Below are positions 7,688 through 15,593 of a stretch of 64,000 bases of DNA, piece after piece; position 1 is the first letter of the stretch; each line of letters opens with the position of its first letter. Both the position numbers and the translations under genes were made by a program. Where the stretch lies: the IMG/VR virus record IMGVR_UViG_3300032235_000647, positions 1-64,000 of that record. The stretch is one strand, 5' to 3'. The notes under the pieces are model-generated. The model did not search any database. It had not been told where the DNA came from and worked only from the letters and a program-made list of their open reading frames with translations. This stretch comes from a virus.

Positions 7688-10045
7688 TTAATCTATTGGT
7701 TCGTTAATATATTGACTTACATACCATTGACCGCTATCATTTAATGAACTCAACATAGGTGTTCCATCAAATCTTCTTTGAATAGTTTTATTGTAAGTTT
7801 CATAAACCATTGGTGTTGCGTTTAAACCACTTACAGTCAAAACTAAATCAGTTTCACCACCAAATGAACCAGATGCTATTGTTATAGTATCATTAAGTTC
7901 GTATAATTTTCCAATATTTGTAATAGTAACGGTCTCAACAAAACTACCAGTCACATCAATAGTAAATGTAGCATTTACTCCAATTCCACTGGTTGTTCCC
8001 GTTACATTAGTATAAGTTCCGTTTGTTCCAGCAGTTGGTGGATATGTTACACCATTAATTCTTCCTAAATATGTGGTGAAATCTACTTCATCTATTGGTG
8101 CTTCTATTCTATTATATTGAAATTCACGGCCTATTGTATTATTACCAAATGCATTTCCAATATTATTATCCCAAAAATAAGTTCCAATAGTATTGTTTCC
8201 GAAATCGTTTCCAATTACATTGCCTCTGCGTTCACTAGACGAACCTCGGCCGAAACTAGGACCAATATCATTATTATAGAAACCATTTCCGATTTTATTA
8301 TATTGAAAATTATCACTAATTGTATTTGATTCAAAATCATTTCCGATTACATTTTCTTCAAAATTATCTTCAATATCGTTTATATAAAAATAATCTCCAA
8401 TTGTATTTTTAATAAAAGTATATGCTATTTGATTTCCGTTGAAGAAATCAGCAATTCTATTTTTGTTAAAATCACCTAAAATTTGGTTTCCTTTAAATTC
8501 ATATCCAATATTATTATATTCAAAATACGATTCATCATTTAATACTCCAATTGTATTATTATAAAAATTCTGAGCAATAGTATTTTTTGTAAATTGTGAA
8601 TAAACATCATTATTATAACAATTATAACCTATTGTATTGTGACTGAAATCTTGTGTAAATACATTATCATAAAAACTATTACCTATCGTATTACCAGTAA
8701 CTTCACGTCTAAATTCATTATCATTAGCGCTATAAAAAGTGTTATCGTTAAATCCTTCATTAATAATGTTATTACTAAAACTTTTGTTAAAAGTGTTGTT
8801 TGACATTGGATTATAACCTTCATAGAAGTTATTGTTAAATGACCCTTTAAAAGTATTATTATTAACATTAGTTCCATCATCATCACCCAAATTATTATTA
8901 TAGAATGAATCCATAATTAAATTCTCTTGAAAATTAACATCAATTACATTATTATAAAATGGAGCATGGATTGTATTGTTATCAAAATCATCATCAATAA
9001 TATTATTGTAAAAAGAATCTGTAATTAGATTTGAATCAAAATCATCACTAAATGTATTATTTCTAAAATCACATACAAATGAATTATCCCTATAAGAACC
9101 TCCTCTAAACACATTGTTTGGTAATAAGAAAGTGTATTCATCCCAAATTGTAAATTCAGCAGGATTTGTGCTTACATTATTAAAGCACTGTGTGATGTCT
9201 GTGAAAGTTAAATATTCGTACTGATTTGTATTTGATATAATATTACTTTTTTTCCAAGACATCCCACTTCTAGTTCCTGCATTGACCAATCGTTTATTAT
9301 CAACAGTATTAATCACACTTCCAGTGACAATCATACCATAATCACTTAATACTTCTAAAACTTGATAATAAGTTATAAGAGGACTATTATATTTATCCCA
9401 AACACCAACAATATCTTCAGCACCGAAATTAGTAAAAGTTGTCCCACTACCACTAATAAAACCAGCACTACCAGTCATACTTAAACTAATTGTTCCATTG
9501 TACATATCATCGGAAACATACGAATCATATCTTTTGAAAAGAACTTCTCTAAAGTCATAATCCATTGCATTTCCTCTCTCATCTTTTCTATATATAATTC
9601 TACCAAATGCAGGATTAGATGTTACTTCGGTTTGATTAAATGTAATATCGTATTTAATATTATCAGTTGGATATTGTGGTTGATATGCATCGGATGCCAA
9701 AGAACCTGTATCTAATGCGAATACAATTATAGGTGAAAGACTACCTGTTTTATAGTTACCAGTTGTAATTGTTGAACCATCGTAATTATAATTTGGTTGG
9801 TCATAACAAGTTCTAAAATCGGTAATCTTATAGTAAGTACCAGGATTTAACGAACCACTATCCAATGAAGCCGTTAATTGGTTATAAGTGGTGTCTACTA
9901 ATCCACCAGCAACAGATGATATATTTCCTGAACTATCTTTTGATTTGATAGACCCATCGTTTGTATCTATAAACAAATTAAACCCACCTTCTAATGGGGT
10001 ATCTAAATCTGCGGCTACTTGTCCTTGTAATTGTATGTATTGCAT
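7688..10045 (-). CDS. Tail fibre/adhesin with nonapeptide beta-solenoid
   Basis: A 785-residue protein. Residues 1-50 (MQYIQLQGQVAADLDTPLEG) form a fibre attachment region and residues 55-290 a globular domain. From about 305 to 640 there are some 35 copies of a 9-residue repeat of the form N-x-I-x-x-x-F-x-x (for example NTIGDYFYI, NDIEDNFEE, NVIGNDFES). The regular Ile and Phe spacing with Asn ladders implies a beta-solenoid rod. The last 140 residues (TYPPTAGTNGTYTNVTGT ... YNKTIQRRF) form a beta-rich cap. It is flanked by fibre genes and likely forms a long rigid fibre segment. Confidence 0.75.
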   Translation of the reverse strand: MQYIQLQGQVAADLDTPLEGGFNLFIDTNDGSIKSKDSSGNISSVAGGLVDTTYNQLTASLDSGSLNPGTYYKITDFRTCYDQPNYNYDGSTITTGNYKTGSLSPIIVFALDTGSLASDAYQPQYPTDNIKYDITFNQTEVTSNPAFGRIIYRKDERGNAMDYDFREVLFKRYDSYVSDDMYNGTISLSMTGSAGFISGSGTTFTNFGAEDIVGVWDKYNSPLITYYQVLEVLSDYGMIVTGSVINTVDNKRLVNAGTRSGMSWKKSNIISNTNQYEYLTFTDITQCFNNVSTNPAEFTIWDEYTFLLPNNVFRGGSYRDNSFVCDFRNNTFSDDFDSNLITDSFYNNIIDDDFDNNTIHAPFYNNVIDVNFQENLIMDSFYNNNLGDDDGTNVNNNTFKGSFNNNFYEGYNPMSNNTFNKSFSNNIINEGFNDNTFYSANDNEFRREVTGNTIGNSFYDNVFTQDFSHNTIGYNCYNNDVYSQFTKNTIAQNFYNNTIGVLNDESYFEYNNIGYEFKGNQILGDFNKNRIADFFNGNQIAYTFIKNTIGDYFYINDIEDNFEENVIGNDFESNTISDNFQYNKIGNGFYNNDIGPSFGRGSSSERRGNVIGNDFGNNTIGTYFWDNNIGNAFGNNTIGREFQYNRIEAPIDEVDFTTYLGRINGVTYPPTAGTNGTYTNVTGTTSGIGVNATFTIDVTGSFVETVTITNIGKLYELNDTITIASGSFGGETDLVLTVSGLNATPMVYETYNKTIQRRFDGTPMLSSLNDSGQWYVSQYINEPID
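8122..9130 (-). repeat. 27-nt coding repeat array (nonapeptide solenoid)
   Basis: About 35 degenerate units encoding N-x-I-x-x-x-F-x-x in the 785-residue fibre. The period is exact at protein level and degenerate at DNA level, so it is an old repeat under selection for fold. Confidence 0.75.
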
Positions 10046-10049
10046 ATCT

Positions 10050-10646
10050 TTATATTATTTTTCCTGTTCCTACTATCTGAGAATTACCTATTAGTATAAC
10101 TTCACCACCGACACTTATCAAACCATCATTTTCTATGTAACTATCTTTTACTAATAAATTACCACCTATAAATATTGTTCCTTCTTTTCTAAAGGATTTA
10201 TTTGATGAATATTCGACTTCTTCTACACTACCATCAACCTTCAAATAAGTGTTTTCTAAAATATAATCACCAGAAAAAGTTAATTGTTCGGTTTTTTTAA
10301 CTGAATACTCCTCATCATAATTCCAATTGGTTGTTGAGGTTAAATTAGTTAAACTCCTACCACTACCTTGGTAGTATGATGCACTTACAAAACCATTAAC
10401 TCTTTGACTTCCACTAAATATATTTGAACCAGTAGTTGCAAATCCACTTCCAATAGTTCGATTTAGTGAATATATAGATTGAGAAATAGAACTGCTAACT
10501 GCAGCAAGTTCCGCATCACTACTCATGGTTGTATCCAATTGAGTAACGAATGAGACATAATTAGATGCTGAAAGTAAATTTATCTGACTAGATGCAGAGA
10601 TTATACCTTGTAAATCTATTTGTTTAATTCTTATCTTATTTCCCAT
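10050..10646 (-). CDS. Short tail fibre protein
   Basis: A 198-residue protein starting MGNKIRIKQIDLQGIISASS. The central part contains FATTGSNIFSGSQRVNGFVSA, the same module as in the long fibres. The C-terminal 90 residues are non-repetitive with short beta strands (GTIFIGGNLLVKDSYIEN, GGEVILIGNSQIVG) reading like a small beta-helix. It lies 4 nt upstream of the solenoid fibre gene and may be its partner or baseplate-proximal adaptor. No catalytic motif is visible. Confidence 0.7.
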   Translation of the reverse strand: MGNKIRIKQIDLQGIISASSQINLLSASNYVSFVTQLDTTMSSDAELAAVSSSISQSIYSLNRTIGSGFATTGSNIFSGSQRVNGFVSASYYQGSGRSLTNLTSTTNWNYDEEYSVKKTEQLTFSGDYILENTYLKVDGSVEEVEYSSNKSFRKEGTIFIGGNLLVKDSYIENDGLISVGGEVILIGNSQIVGTGKII

Positions 10647-10661
10647 ACCAAACTACTCGTC

Positions 10662-11279
10662 TTATTTATTGTGCTCACCTGGCTTACAAAATTTTCCTAA
10701 ATCTTGCCAGTTAGCTCTTGGTTTTTCATTCAAAAATACAAAACATTTCCATTGTTTTTGACCTTCAAAGAAAATATGTTTTTCTATATAGGAAGGAATC
10801 GCTGCATTTGTAGGAATTCTTTTTACTGGGTTGTCAAAATGTACGGTAATCAGAACGGTTAAATTTTCTGTATCATCCCATTTTCTTTCTTGTTCCTCTA
10901 ACAATCTCCACTCACCTCTATTAAGGTATTGGTCTTGAAGAATTGAATTAAGGTAAGAAAATGTTTGTTTTAGATTCTCCATATTATCGGAGAATGTTGC
11001 TGCAGGAGCACCGTGTCCTTTATCGTAAATGTTTTTGAAATAATCATCCGCATCGGATGTTTTGATGTTAGGTTCTTTATAAAAATCCATTGAACCTCTA
11101 TTTACATTTGTTGGACGATTAGTAGAACGATATCTAATCCAAAGTGGTTGTTCTAAATCTTGTGAATAAAGTACTTCAAATACATTATTTTTTACTTTAA
11201 CATCACCTAATTTTTGGGAATACAAATCCCCAACAAATAAAAAAACTGCCAATACTGGCATTAATAAAAACTTTTTCAT
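10662..11279 (-). CDS. Secreted DNA/RNA non-specific endonuclease (NUC1 family)
   Basis: A 205-residue protein with an N-terminal signal peptide (Lys-rich start, hydrophobic 4-20, likely cleavage near residue 21 after DLYSQ). The beta-beta-alpha-metal nuclease motif is complete apart from one conservative change: DKGH at 86-89 (usual DRGH), N111, then LNRGEWRLLEE with N120 and E128. These match the spacing of the Serratia nuclease active site (His, two Asn, Glu). It would cleave DNA and RNA outside the cytoplasm or in the virion. A late-promoter-like element and an AAAGGAGA Shine-Dalgarno sequence precede the start, suggesting late expression. Confidence 0.8.
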   Translation of the reverse strand: MKKFLLMPVLAVFLFVGDLYSQKLGDVKVKNNVFEVLYSQDLEQPLWIRYRSTNRPTNVNRGSMDFYKEPNIKTSDADDYFKNIYDKGHGAPAATFSDNMENLKQTFSYLNSILQDQYLNRGEWRLLEEQERKWDDTENLTVLITVHFDNPVKRIPTNAAIPSYIEKHIFFEGQKQWKCFVFLNEKPRANWQDLGKFCKPGEHNK

Positions 11280-11301
11280 ACTAAAATGGGTCTCCTTTTA
11301 G

Positions 11302-11313
11302 TATATAAATATT
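11302..11313 (-). promoter_or_regulatory. Candidate late promoter
   Basis: AATATTTATA on the coding strand, then AAAAGGAGA, before the NUC1 nuclease gene. Confidence 0.5.
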
Positions 11314-12598
11314 AAACTTTTGAGTAATCCATACCCCAAGAGGCTTTTATTGGAAATCCAAAAGATTCGAGCACGGATTTAATACCCTTCACTACATCCG
11401 TATCCCCATCAGTTGGAAATTGGAACAAGAATGAATCATATACATACAGAATAGGAAGTGGAAGGCCTTCATCTTTTAACCTCTTCATCACCTCGATATT
11501 AAACTCGGTTTCTGTCGCTTGAAGAAGGTAATTAAAGTACTTCTGAGCAGTTGGTGATTCAATCCACTCCAACGGAATTCTCCTCCCTTTTGGAGTTTGT
11601 AAATATCCCCTTTCGGTAGATGAAACCTTTAATTTTTCGATAAATTCATCTACCTTTTGGAAGAATGGAATCTCCCTATCCTCTTCACTTACACCCCCAT
11701 AAAGGATTCGGAATGTTCTACCTTTAGATTCATCATACGAACACCCATATTGGTCTGCTAACCATTGGTGCACGGATGTTGTGGGTAAATCGTATTTAAT
11801 CAATTTACCAATCAAACGAACATGGTATGCATCGTAATCCATTTGTAAGAATATATGACCGGGTTTTGGAACGAATATCTCCCTTGAACCATCCTTTTTA
11901 TTAAGGGCAGAATAATTTACTCCCCCATGACGATTGGATGGTCGAGATGTAATGGTATATGGATTGTACTCGGTAAATACCTTATCATTGAGTAGGTGTT
12001 TGTGAGCATCTGGCCATCTATCAATAAATTTTTCCGTACCGACCTGAATCCCCATTCGTTCAATTTCTGAAAGGAGAGGAATCATTGTATCATCAATCCA
12101 AGGTGTAGTGTTACCCAAATTCCATTCATTTGTAATACCTTTTAAAACCTCGCCCCATTTCATTATAGGAAGAGATTTTCCTAAATCATCTCTCATACCT
12201 AATCGGGTATAAAAGTTCGTTAGCACCTCTAATTTATCACCAAATGGGTATAATTTATTCCCATCAAAAAATAATGCAGTTTGTATATCTTTTAGGTTTT
12301 GAATTTCGATATCGGTTTGTAAAAATCCCTTCTTATTCCATATCCATTTTGGTTGTGCGGATTCGGAAAGGTCTATTTGTACCCTTTCACAATCATTGTG
12401 GTTAAAAGGTATAATGTAATCAATAGTTTTATCACCAAAATCGGTTTCCTCATCTCGGAATCGGATATAAAGAAAAGACAAACTATTATTCATAGGATGT
12501 CTTTCTAAATCTTCCCAAATTGGTATTACAATAGATTCTTCGTTATTCCAATAATTTAGGAATAACTCTTTTTCTCTATCGGTTTCTACTATTATCAT
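11312..12598 (-). CDS. Divergent, compact family A DNA polymerase
   Basis: A 428-residue protein. Family A motifs: ITSRPSN at about 216-222 (TGRLSS equivalent), motif A DYDAYHVR with D254 and R261, O-helix K292-x3-F296-x3-Y300-G301, GYLQTPKGRRIPLE at 331-344, and motif C VYDS with D388. Both catalytic Asp are kept, but the motif A Glu (steric gate) is His259 and motif C HDE is YDS. The first 165 residues correspond to a degenerate exonuclease region without visible acidic exonuclease motifs. No thumb of normal size is present. It overlaps the upstream 95-residue gene by 4 nt. It may be one part of a split replicase or an accessory repair polymerase. Confidence 0.85.
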   Translation of the reverse strand: MIIVETDREKELFLNYWNNEESIVIPIWEDLERHPMNNSLSFLYIRFRDEETDFGDKTIDYIIPFNHNDCERVQIDLSESAQPKWIWNKKGFLQTDIEIQNLKDIQTALFFDGNKLYPFGDKLEVLTNFYTRLGMRDDLGKSLPIMKWGEVLKGITNEWNLGNTTPWIDDTMIPLLSEIERMGIQVGTEKFIDRWPDAHKHLLNDKVFTEYNPYTITSRPSNRHGGVNYSALNKKDGSREIFVPKPGHIFLQMDYDAYHVRLIGKLIKYDLPTTSVHQWLADQYGCSYDESKGRTFRILYGGVSEEDREIPFFQKVDEFIEKLKVSSTERGYLQTPKGRRIPLEWIESPTAQKYFNYLLQATETEFNIEVMKRLKDEGLPLPILYVYDSFLFQFPTDGDTDVVKGIKSVLESFGFPIKASWGMDYSKV

Positions 12599-12882
12599 TT
12601 ATTGAAATCACTAAATTTTAATCCCCACATAAGAGAAATCATTCCCATTTCTCTTTCTGCAAATTTCTTATTATATTTAAATCTTTTTCTGATTTCTTCA
12701 ATACCCCATTTGTTCCACATATCACTTTGTTCCATGGTCATTGTCCATTCGGTATACCAAGGATCTTGTCTATCCTTTACATCATCATAAGTGACTTCAT
12801 GACCTGCAATCTCAAACATTTTGTTGATTAGATCTACAACCAATTGTTCTTGTTTTTGTTTCGTACTTAATCGTTGTGCCAT
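12595..12882 (-). CDS. Hypothetical protein coupled to the polymerase
   Basis: A 95-residue, helix-rich and charged protein with a conserved-looking block DRQDPWYTEWTMT followed by WNKWGIEEIRKRF and an aromatic C-terminus (LMWGLKFSDFNK). It ends in an ATGA overlap with the polymerase start, so translation is coupled. I do not recognise a family. The tight coupling suggests a polymerase accessory role, which is inference. The start has an AAAGTTATG context and no Shine-Dalgarno sequence. Confidence 0.7.
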   Translation of the reverse strand: MAQRLSTKQKQEQLVVDLINKMFEIAGHEVTYDDVKDRQDPWYTEWTMTMEQSDMWNKWGIEEIRKRFKYNKKFAEREMGMISLMWGLKFSDFNK

Positions 12883-12886
12883 AACT

Positions 12887-13198
12887 TTAATATAAATCTT
12901 CTGAATATAATTCTTTGAAGGTAGTATCTGATATAATTTGATTTGCTTCTCTTGCTATTCGCATACCTTCAATTCTATCAACAAACCTATTTTCACTTGT
13001 AATAAAACCTTGTATCGTTTCACCCACACTATTTTCTCCAAATTGTACGGTTCGTTTACCAAGTAAGTTTAGTACTGTTCTAATGATATCAGCATGTCTA
13101 TGTCCTTCTACCACTACACCCTTATATATGTTTGTGGGCATATATTTCACACTAGGTAGGTCTTTATACCAAATAGCAGCACTATATATCTGTTCCAT
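12887..13198 (-). CDS. Conserved phage hypothetical protein
   Basis: I chose ATG 13198 (MEQIYSAAIWYK, 103 residues) rather than the upstream ATG 13243, because 13198 follows the ACTATAAAGTTATG context shared with other genes here and starts 5 nt after the upstream stop. The protein has VVVEGHRHADII around residues 28-39 and GFITSENRFVDRIEGMRIA near 68-86. This pattern (a GHRH block, then GF(I/L)TxxxRFVDRxEA) is widespread in phages of Bacteroidota, with no established function. Confidence 0.7.
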   Translation of the reverse strand: MEQIYSAAIWYKDLPSVKYMPTNIYKGVVVEGHRHADIIRTVLNLLGKRTVQFGENSVGETIQGFITSENRFVDRIEGMRIAREANQIISDTTFKELYSEDLY

Positions 13199-13202
13199 AA
13201 CT

Positions 13203-13433
13203 TTATAGTTTACCAAAGTGTTGGTGGTTTTGTTTAAAATCATTTGATACTCTGATACCCAACAAAATATCTTTAAAAACTCTTTTTATTTTTTTACGAA
13301 AGGTATTATCCTTTTTGTAGTTCTTGATTACCTCTTCTTGTATCAACTCCAGCATTCTAGTGGATGATATTTTTTCAGCGAACACTTGATGTTCTAATTC
13401 TCTAAAAAATCCAGTTTTAAGATACTTTGGCAT
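13203..13433 (-). CDS. Small basic helical hypothetical protein
   Basis: A 76-residue, Lys/Arg-rich protein (MPKYLKTGFFRELEHQVF ... KDNTFRKKIKRVFKDILLG) predicted to be largely helical by pattern. No known domain is recognised. It sits between a 45-residue gene and the conserved 103-residue gene in a run of tightly packed small genes that precedes the polymerase. Its basic character would fit nucleic-acid binding but nothing specific supports that. Confidence 0.55.
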   Translation of the reverse strand: MPKYLKTGFFRELEHQVFAEKISSTRMLELIQEEVIKNYKKDNTFRKKIKRVFKDILLGIRVSNDFKQNHQHFGKL

Positions 13434-13445
13434 AATTGTAGTTGT

Positions 13446-13583
13446 TTATATACCTATAACTATTTCCCATTTTAGATAACCGATAATCAGTTCTAAATCA
13501 CCATTTAATTGGCGAGTATGTGTGAATTTTATGAAGGGTAAAAGATAAACTTGTCCCCATACTTCGCTGATTGATAGTTTCAT
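13446..13583 (-). CDS. 45-residue small protein, translationally coupled
   Basis: A short frame starting MKLSISEVWGQVYLLPF and ending YLKWEIVIGI. Its ATG overlaps the stop of the upstream 77-residue gene as ATGA, the same coupling used by several neighbours, and it fills the otherwise empty gap before the next gene. The hydrophobic and aromatic composition (WEIVIGI tail) suggests a small amphipathic or membrane-peripheral peptide. Function is unknown. Confidence 0.55.
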   Translation of the reverse strand: MKLSISEVWGQVYLLPFIKFTHTRQLNGDLELIIGYLKWEIVIGI

Positions 13584-13813
13584 TTGTATGTTTCGTAATA
13601 GTATTCTTCTCCTGAAATTCCGTTATCGCGATAATTCTCTTTGAAGCCTTCTTCAAACCCATTAATAATCTGCTCCTTCTCCATCTCTTTTGCTTGTTCT
13701 AAATATTCGGCTCTCAAATTATCTGCCCAACTTGCCGATATTTCATCTCTATTTCTTAACCAAGTGACGTACATATACTTCTCTGATAAGAATTCTACTG
13801 CTGTCTGTTTCAT
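13580..13813 (-). CDS. Small acidic helical protein, paralogue A
   Basis: A 77-residue protein starting MKQTAVEFL and containing the block EQAKEMEKEQIINGFEEG, ending YYYETYK. It is paralogous to the 77-residue gene at 13909-14142 (same start, same length, same EKEQII...YYxETY ending). The family is frequent in Bacteroidota phages and prophages, with no function assigned. The start lies 12 nt after a 28-residue membrane-peptide gene. Confidence 0.7.
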   Translation of the reverse strand: MKQTAVEFLSEKYMYVTWLRNRDEISASWADNLRAEYLEQAKEMEKEQIINGFEEGFKENYRDNGISGEEYYYETYK

Positions 13814-13825
13814 TTTTCTTTAATG

Positions 13826-13912
13826 TTAAAATATTTTAATAAGTAAATATGTCAGAATTGCTGATGATATACATCCTATCCAAAAAGATAATTCAGTATA
13901 TTTCTTTTTCAT
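13826..13912 (-). CDS. 28-residue single-span membrane peptide
   Basis: A short frame (MKKKYTELSFWIGCISSAIL...) with a Lys-rich N-terminus and one hydrophobic segment from about residue 9 to 28. Its ATG overlaps the upstream stop as ATGA with GAGAA just before it. The size, topology (positive N-terminus in) and coupling are typical of phage small membrane peptides, but so short a frame could be chance. It fills the gap between the two paralogous 77-residue genes. Confidence 0.5.
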   Translation of the reverse strand: MKKKYTELSFWIGCISSAILTYLLIKIF

Positions 13913-14142
13913 TTCTCGTAAGTTTCTTTATAGTATTGTTCTGCGTATTCAAAAGGTGGTATTTGCTGACCATAGTTATAAGCATCAATTATCTGCTCCT
14001 TCTCTGCCTCAAGTAGCTCGTATAACCCTCTCTCAACCTGCTGAAGATGATGAGCGGTATGTTTACCCATTAGAGTGTCATTCATTGACTCCATTCTGTT
14101 TCTAACCATTACGATGGCTTGTTGTATTGCTGTCTGTTTCAT
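13909..14142 (-). CDS. Small acidic helical protein, paralogue B
   Basis: I chose ATG 14142 (MKQTAIQQAIVMV, 77 residues), only 2 nt after the upstream stop. The longer frame to 14187 needs a TTG start inside the upstream gene. It shares with paralogue A the MKQTA start, an AEKEQIIDAYNYG block and the YYKETYEK end, so the two arose by tandem duplication with divergence. Function is unknown. Two His at 43-44 (TAHHLQQVERG) are specific to this copy. Confidence 0.7.
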   Translation of the reverse strand: MKQTAIQQAIVMVRNRMESMNDTLMGKHTAHHLQQVERGLYELLEAEKEQIIDAYNYGQQIPPFEYAEQYYKETYEK

Positions 14143-14144
14143 AG

Positions 14145-14642
14145 CTAGTCCCACCAATTCTGAATATTGTGTTCTATAAAATCCCAAAGTAGTTTATGTG
14201 CCATCTTTTGTTTTTCTTTGGATTCTAAAAATAGTTTTTTTCTAACTTCGTCAATTTCTTCTGAATTATCCCATTTCTCATATTCCCATCTCAAAAAAGT
14301 TGAACCATCACCTTCACCTGTATCTTCAAACCAAAAGTCTAATGCATTCTCACCATATAGTTTTTCTAGTTTATCTTGGTATTCACAACCATATTCGTCA
14401 TCATAAACTTTATCCATCAATCGGATTGCTGTTCTGATTCTTGAAGCATTTTGTTTTGCTTCTAATGTACGTGCTTTATCACTTTCTAAAAATTTTGCTT
14501 GTCTTTCCAATTGTTTTTTGAAGAGCTGTACTGAATAACTATAATCAAAATCAAACCCATTCCATATCATGGGTAAGAAATCAATTACTCGTTGAATTTG
14601 CTGGTATTTTCTTTTGAAAAAATATTTAATATCGTTTAACAT
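14145..14642 (-). CDS. Hypothetical protein with WNGFDFDYSY motif
   Basis: A 165-residue helical, charged protein. The N-terminal region is basic (MLNDIKYFFKRKYQQIQR), followed by FLPMIWNGFDFDYSYSVQLF, a helix-rich middle (RQAKFLESDKARTLEAKQNA) and an acidic aromatic C-terminus (WDFIEHNIQNWWD). Similar proteins with a WxxxDxDYxxxxxLxxxxL block occur in many Bacteroidota phages without known function. The start context is ACTATAAAGATATG, the common non-Shine-Dalgarno signal of this cluster. Confidence 0.65.
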   Translation of the reverse strand: MLNDIKYFFKRKYQQIQRVIDFLPMIWNGFDFDYSYSVQLFKKQLERQAKFLESDKARTLEAKQNASRIRTAIRLMDKVYDDEYGCEYQDKLEKLYGENALDFWFEDTGEGDGSTFLRWEYEKWDNSEEIDEVRKKLFLESKEKQKMAHKLLWDFIEHNIQNWWD

Positions 14643-14664
14643 ATCTTTATAGTTTAATTGTTAA

Positions 14665-14811
14665 TCATTTAAGTTCAAACCACTCACGTTTTCTCTCTTC
14701 CATTTTTTTGTTATGGATTATTGTTTTTCTTAACTTGACAAACTCTGTAAAATTAAGTGGTTCACCTTTACACCTACTTAAATATCCTTTGTATAATTCG
14801 TCCCAATTCAT
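14665..14811 (-). CDS. 48-residue small protein with own promoter
   Basis: A short frame starting MNWDELYKGYLSRCKGEPLN and ending EERKREWFELK. It begins about 20 nt downstream of a very good host-like promoter (14832-14864) and uses the AAAAGATG start context. It is charged and helical, with no recognised family. The dedicated promoter makes it more credible than its length alone would. Confidence 0.6.
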   Translation of the reverse strand: MNWDELYKGYLSRCKGEPLNFTEFVKLRKTIIHNKKMEERKREWFELK

Positions 14812-14831
14812 CTTTTAGTATTTTTAGTTTT

Positions 14832-14864
14832 ACAAAGATACTAAATTATTTTGTATTTTCCAAA
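14832..14864 (-). promoter_or_regulatory. Host-like promoter
   Basis: Coding-strand TTTG, 20 nt, TATCTTTG: an exact match to the Bacteroidota -33/-7 consensus. It lies about 20 nt before the 48-residue gene. Confidence 0.7.
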
Positions 14865-15472
14865 TCCTCTAATTGTTTTTCCAATCTTTCTATACTACCT
14901 CTAATAATACCTGCATTAGGGTCAAGTTTTTTGATTTGCTCTATCAATTCTTCTTCCCTACCAATATGGTATACTTTACTCTCGATAGCATCAGCAAGTT
15001 CTTGTAGGTGTTTTGGTGCACCTATGGTAATACGAAGGTCATAATCACTCCATTTCGTTTTCCAATCCCAAAACTGAATCCCTTTGGTAAGTTTTCTATG
15101 TAGGTAATTCAATTTCTGATTCCTAACTCGTACAATACTTTTATCATTACCGAAAACATGGAGGAAACGAAGAAACCATCTTGGACACCATTTTGGTTTT
15201 GCCTCATAATCCATTGCGAGTACTAATGGATACATATACTTAAAAAATGAACTCTCTTCCCAAATAGCAGTTCCCAAATACCCATATTTTTCCTCAAATC
15301 CTTTTGGAAAAAAAATGTAACGAAAATCACTCCACTCTAAATCACGAGTGTGTACGAACCCATTTCTTGCAGGTCTACCTTTCCAAAAAAGCAATCCTCT
15401 TAAAAAATAAATTATTCTTTGTTTAAGTGGTACTTTTGGCGATTCGTTTAATGTTTCGAATTTGTTTTCCAT
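14846..15472 (-). CDS. Hypothetical protein with WDWKTKWSDYDLRI block
   Basis: A 208-residue protein from ATG 15472 (MENKFETLNESPK). A 6-codon longer version would need a TTG start. There are basic and aromatic segments (YFLRGLLFWKGRPARN at about 24-40), a central GNDKSIVRVRNQKLN and FWDWKTKWSDYDLRITIG at about 133-150, then a C-terminal helix with heptad-like Leu (IERLEKQLEDLE). This resembles a family of phage hypothetical proteins paired with the WNGFDFDYSY proteins. No function is known. The start lies inside the upstream 56-residue frame. Confidence 0.6.
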   Translation of the reverse strand: MENKFETLNESPKVPLKQRIIYFLRGLLFWKGRPARNGFVHTRDLEWSDFRYIFFPKGFEEKYGYLGTAIWEESSFFKYMYPLVLAMDYEAKPKWCPRWFLRFLHVFGNDKSIVRVRNQKLNYLHRKLTKGIQFWDWKTKWSDYDLRITIGAPKHLQELADAIESKVYHIGREEELIEQIKKLDPNAGIIRGSIERLEKQLEDLENTK

Positions 15473-15593
15473 AACCTTTCTTTTTTTCAATTTGTTTACA
15501 GGTATCTGATACCAATTTTACTAATTCTCCAATTGGATTGTTTCCTAATAGGAATCTCATTCGTGTGTCTGATTCTAATGTTCTAATTTTCAT
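15423..15593 (-). CDS. 56-residue small protein overlapping its neighbours
   Basis: A short frame starting MKIRTLESDTRMRFLLG with GNNPIGELVKLVSDTCKQIE in the middle and a Lys/Arg-rich end. Its ATG overlaps the stop of the 143-residue gene as ATGA, which supports translation. Its 3' end overlaps the next gene by about 50 nt in another frame, which counts against it. Without it a gap of about 115 nt would remain. Function is unknown. Confidence 0.45.
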   Translation of the reverse strand: MKIRTLESDTRMRFLLGNNPIGELVKLVSDTCKQIEKKKGYGKQIRNIKRIAKSTT

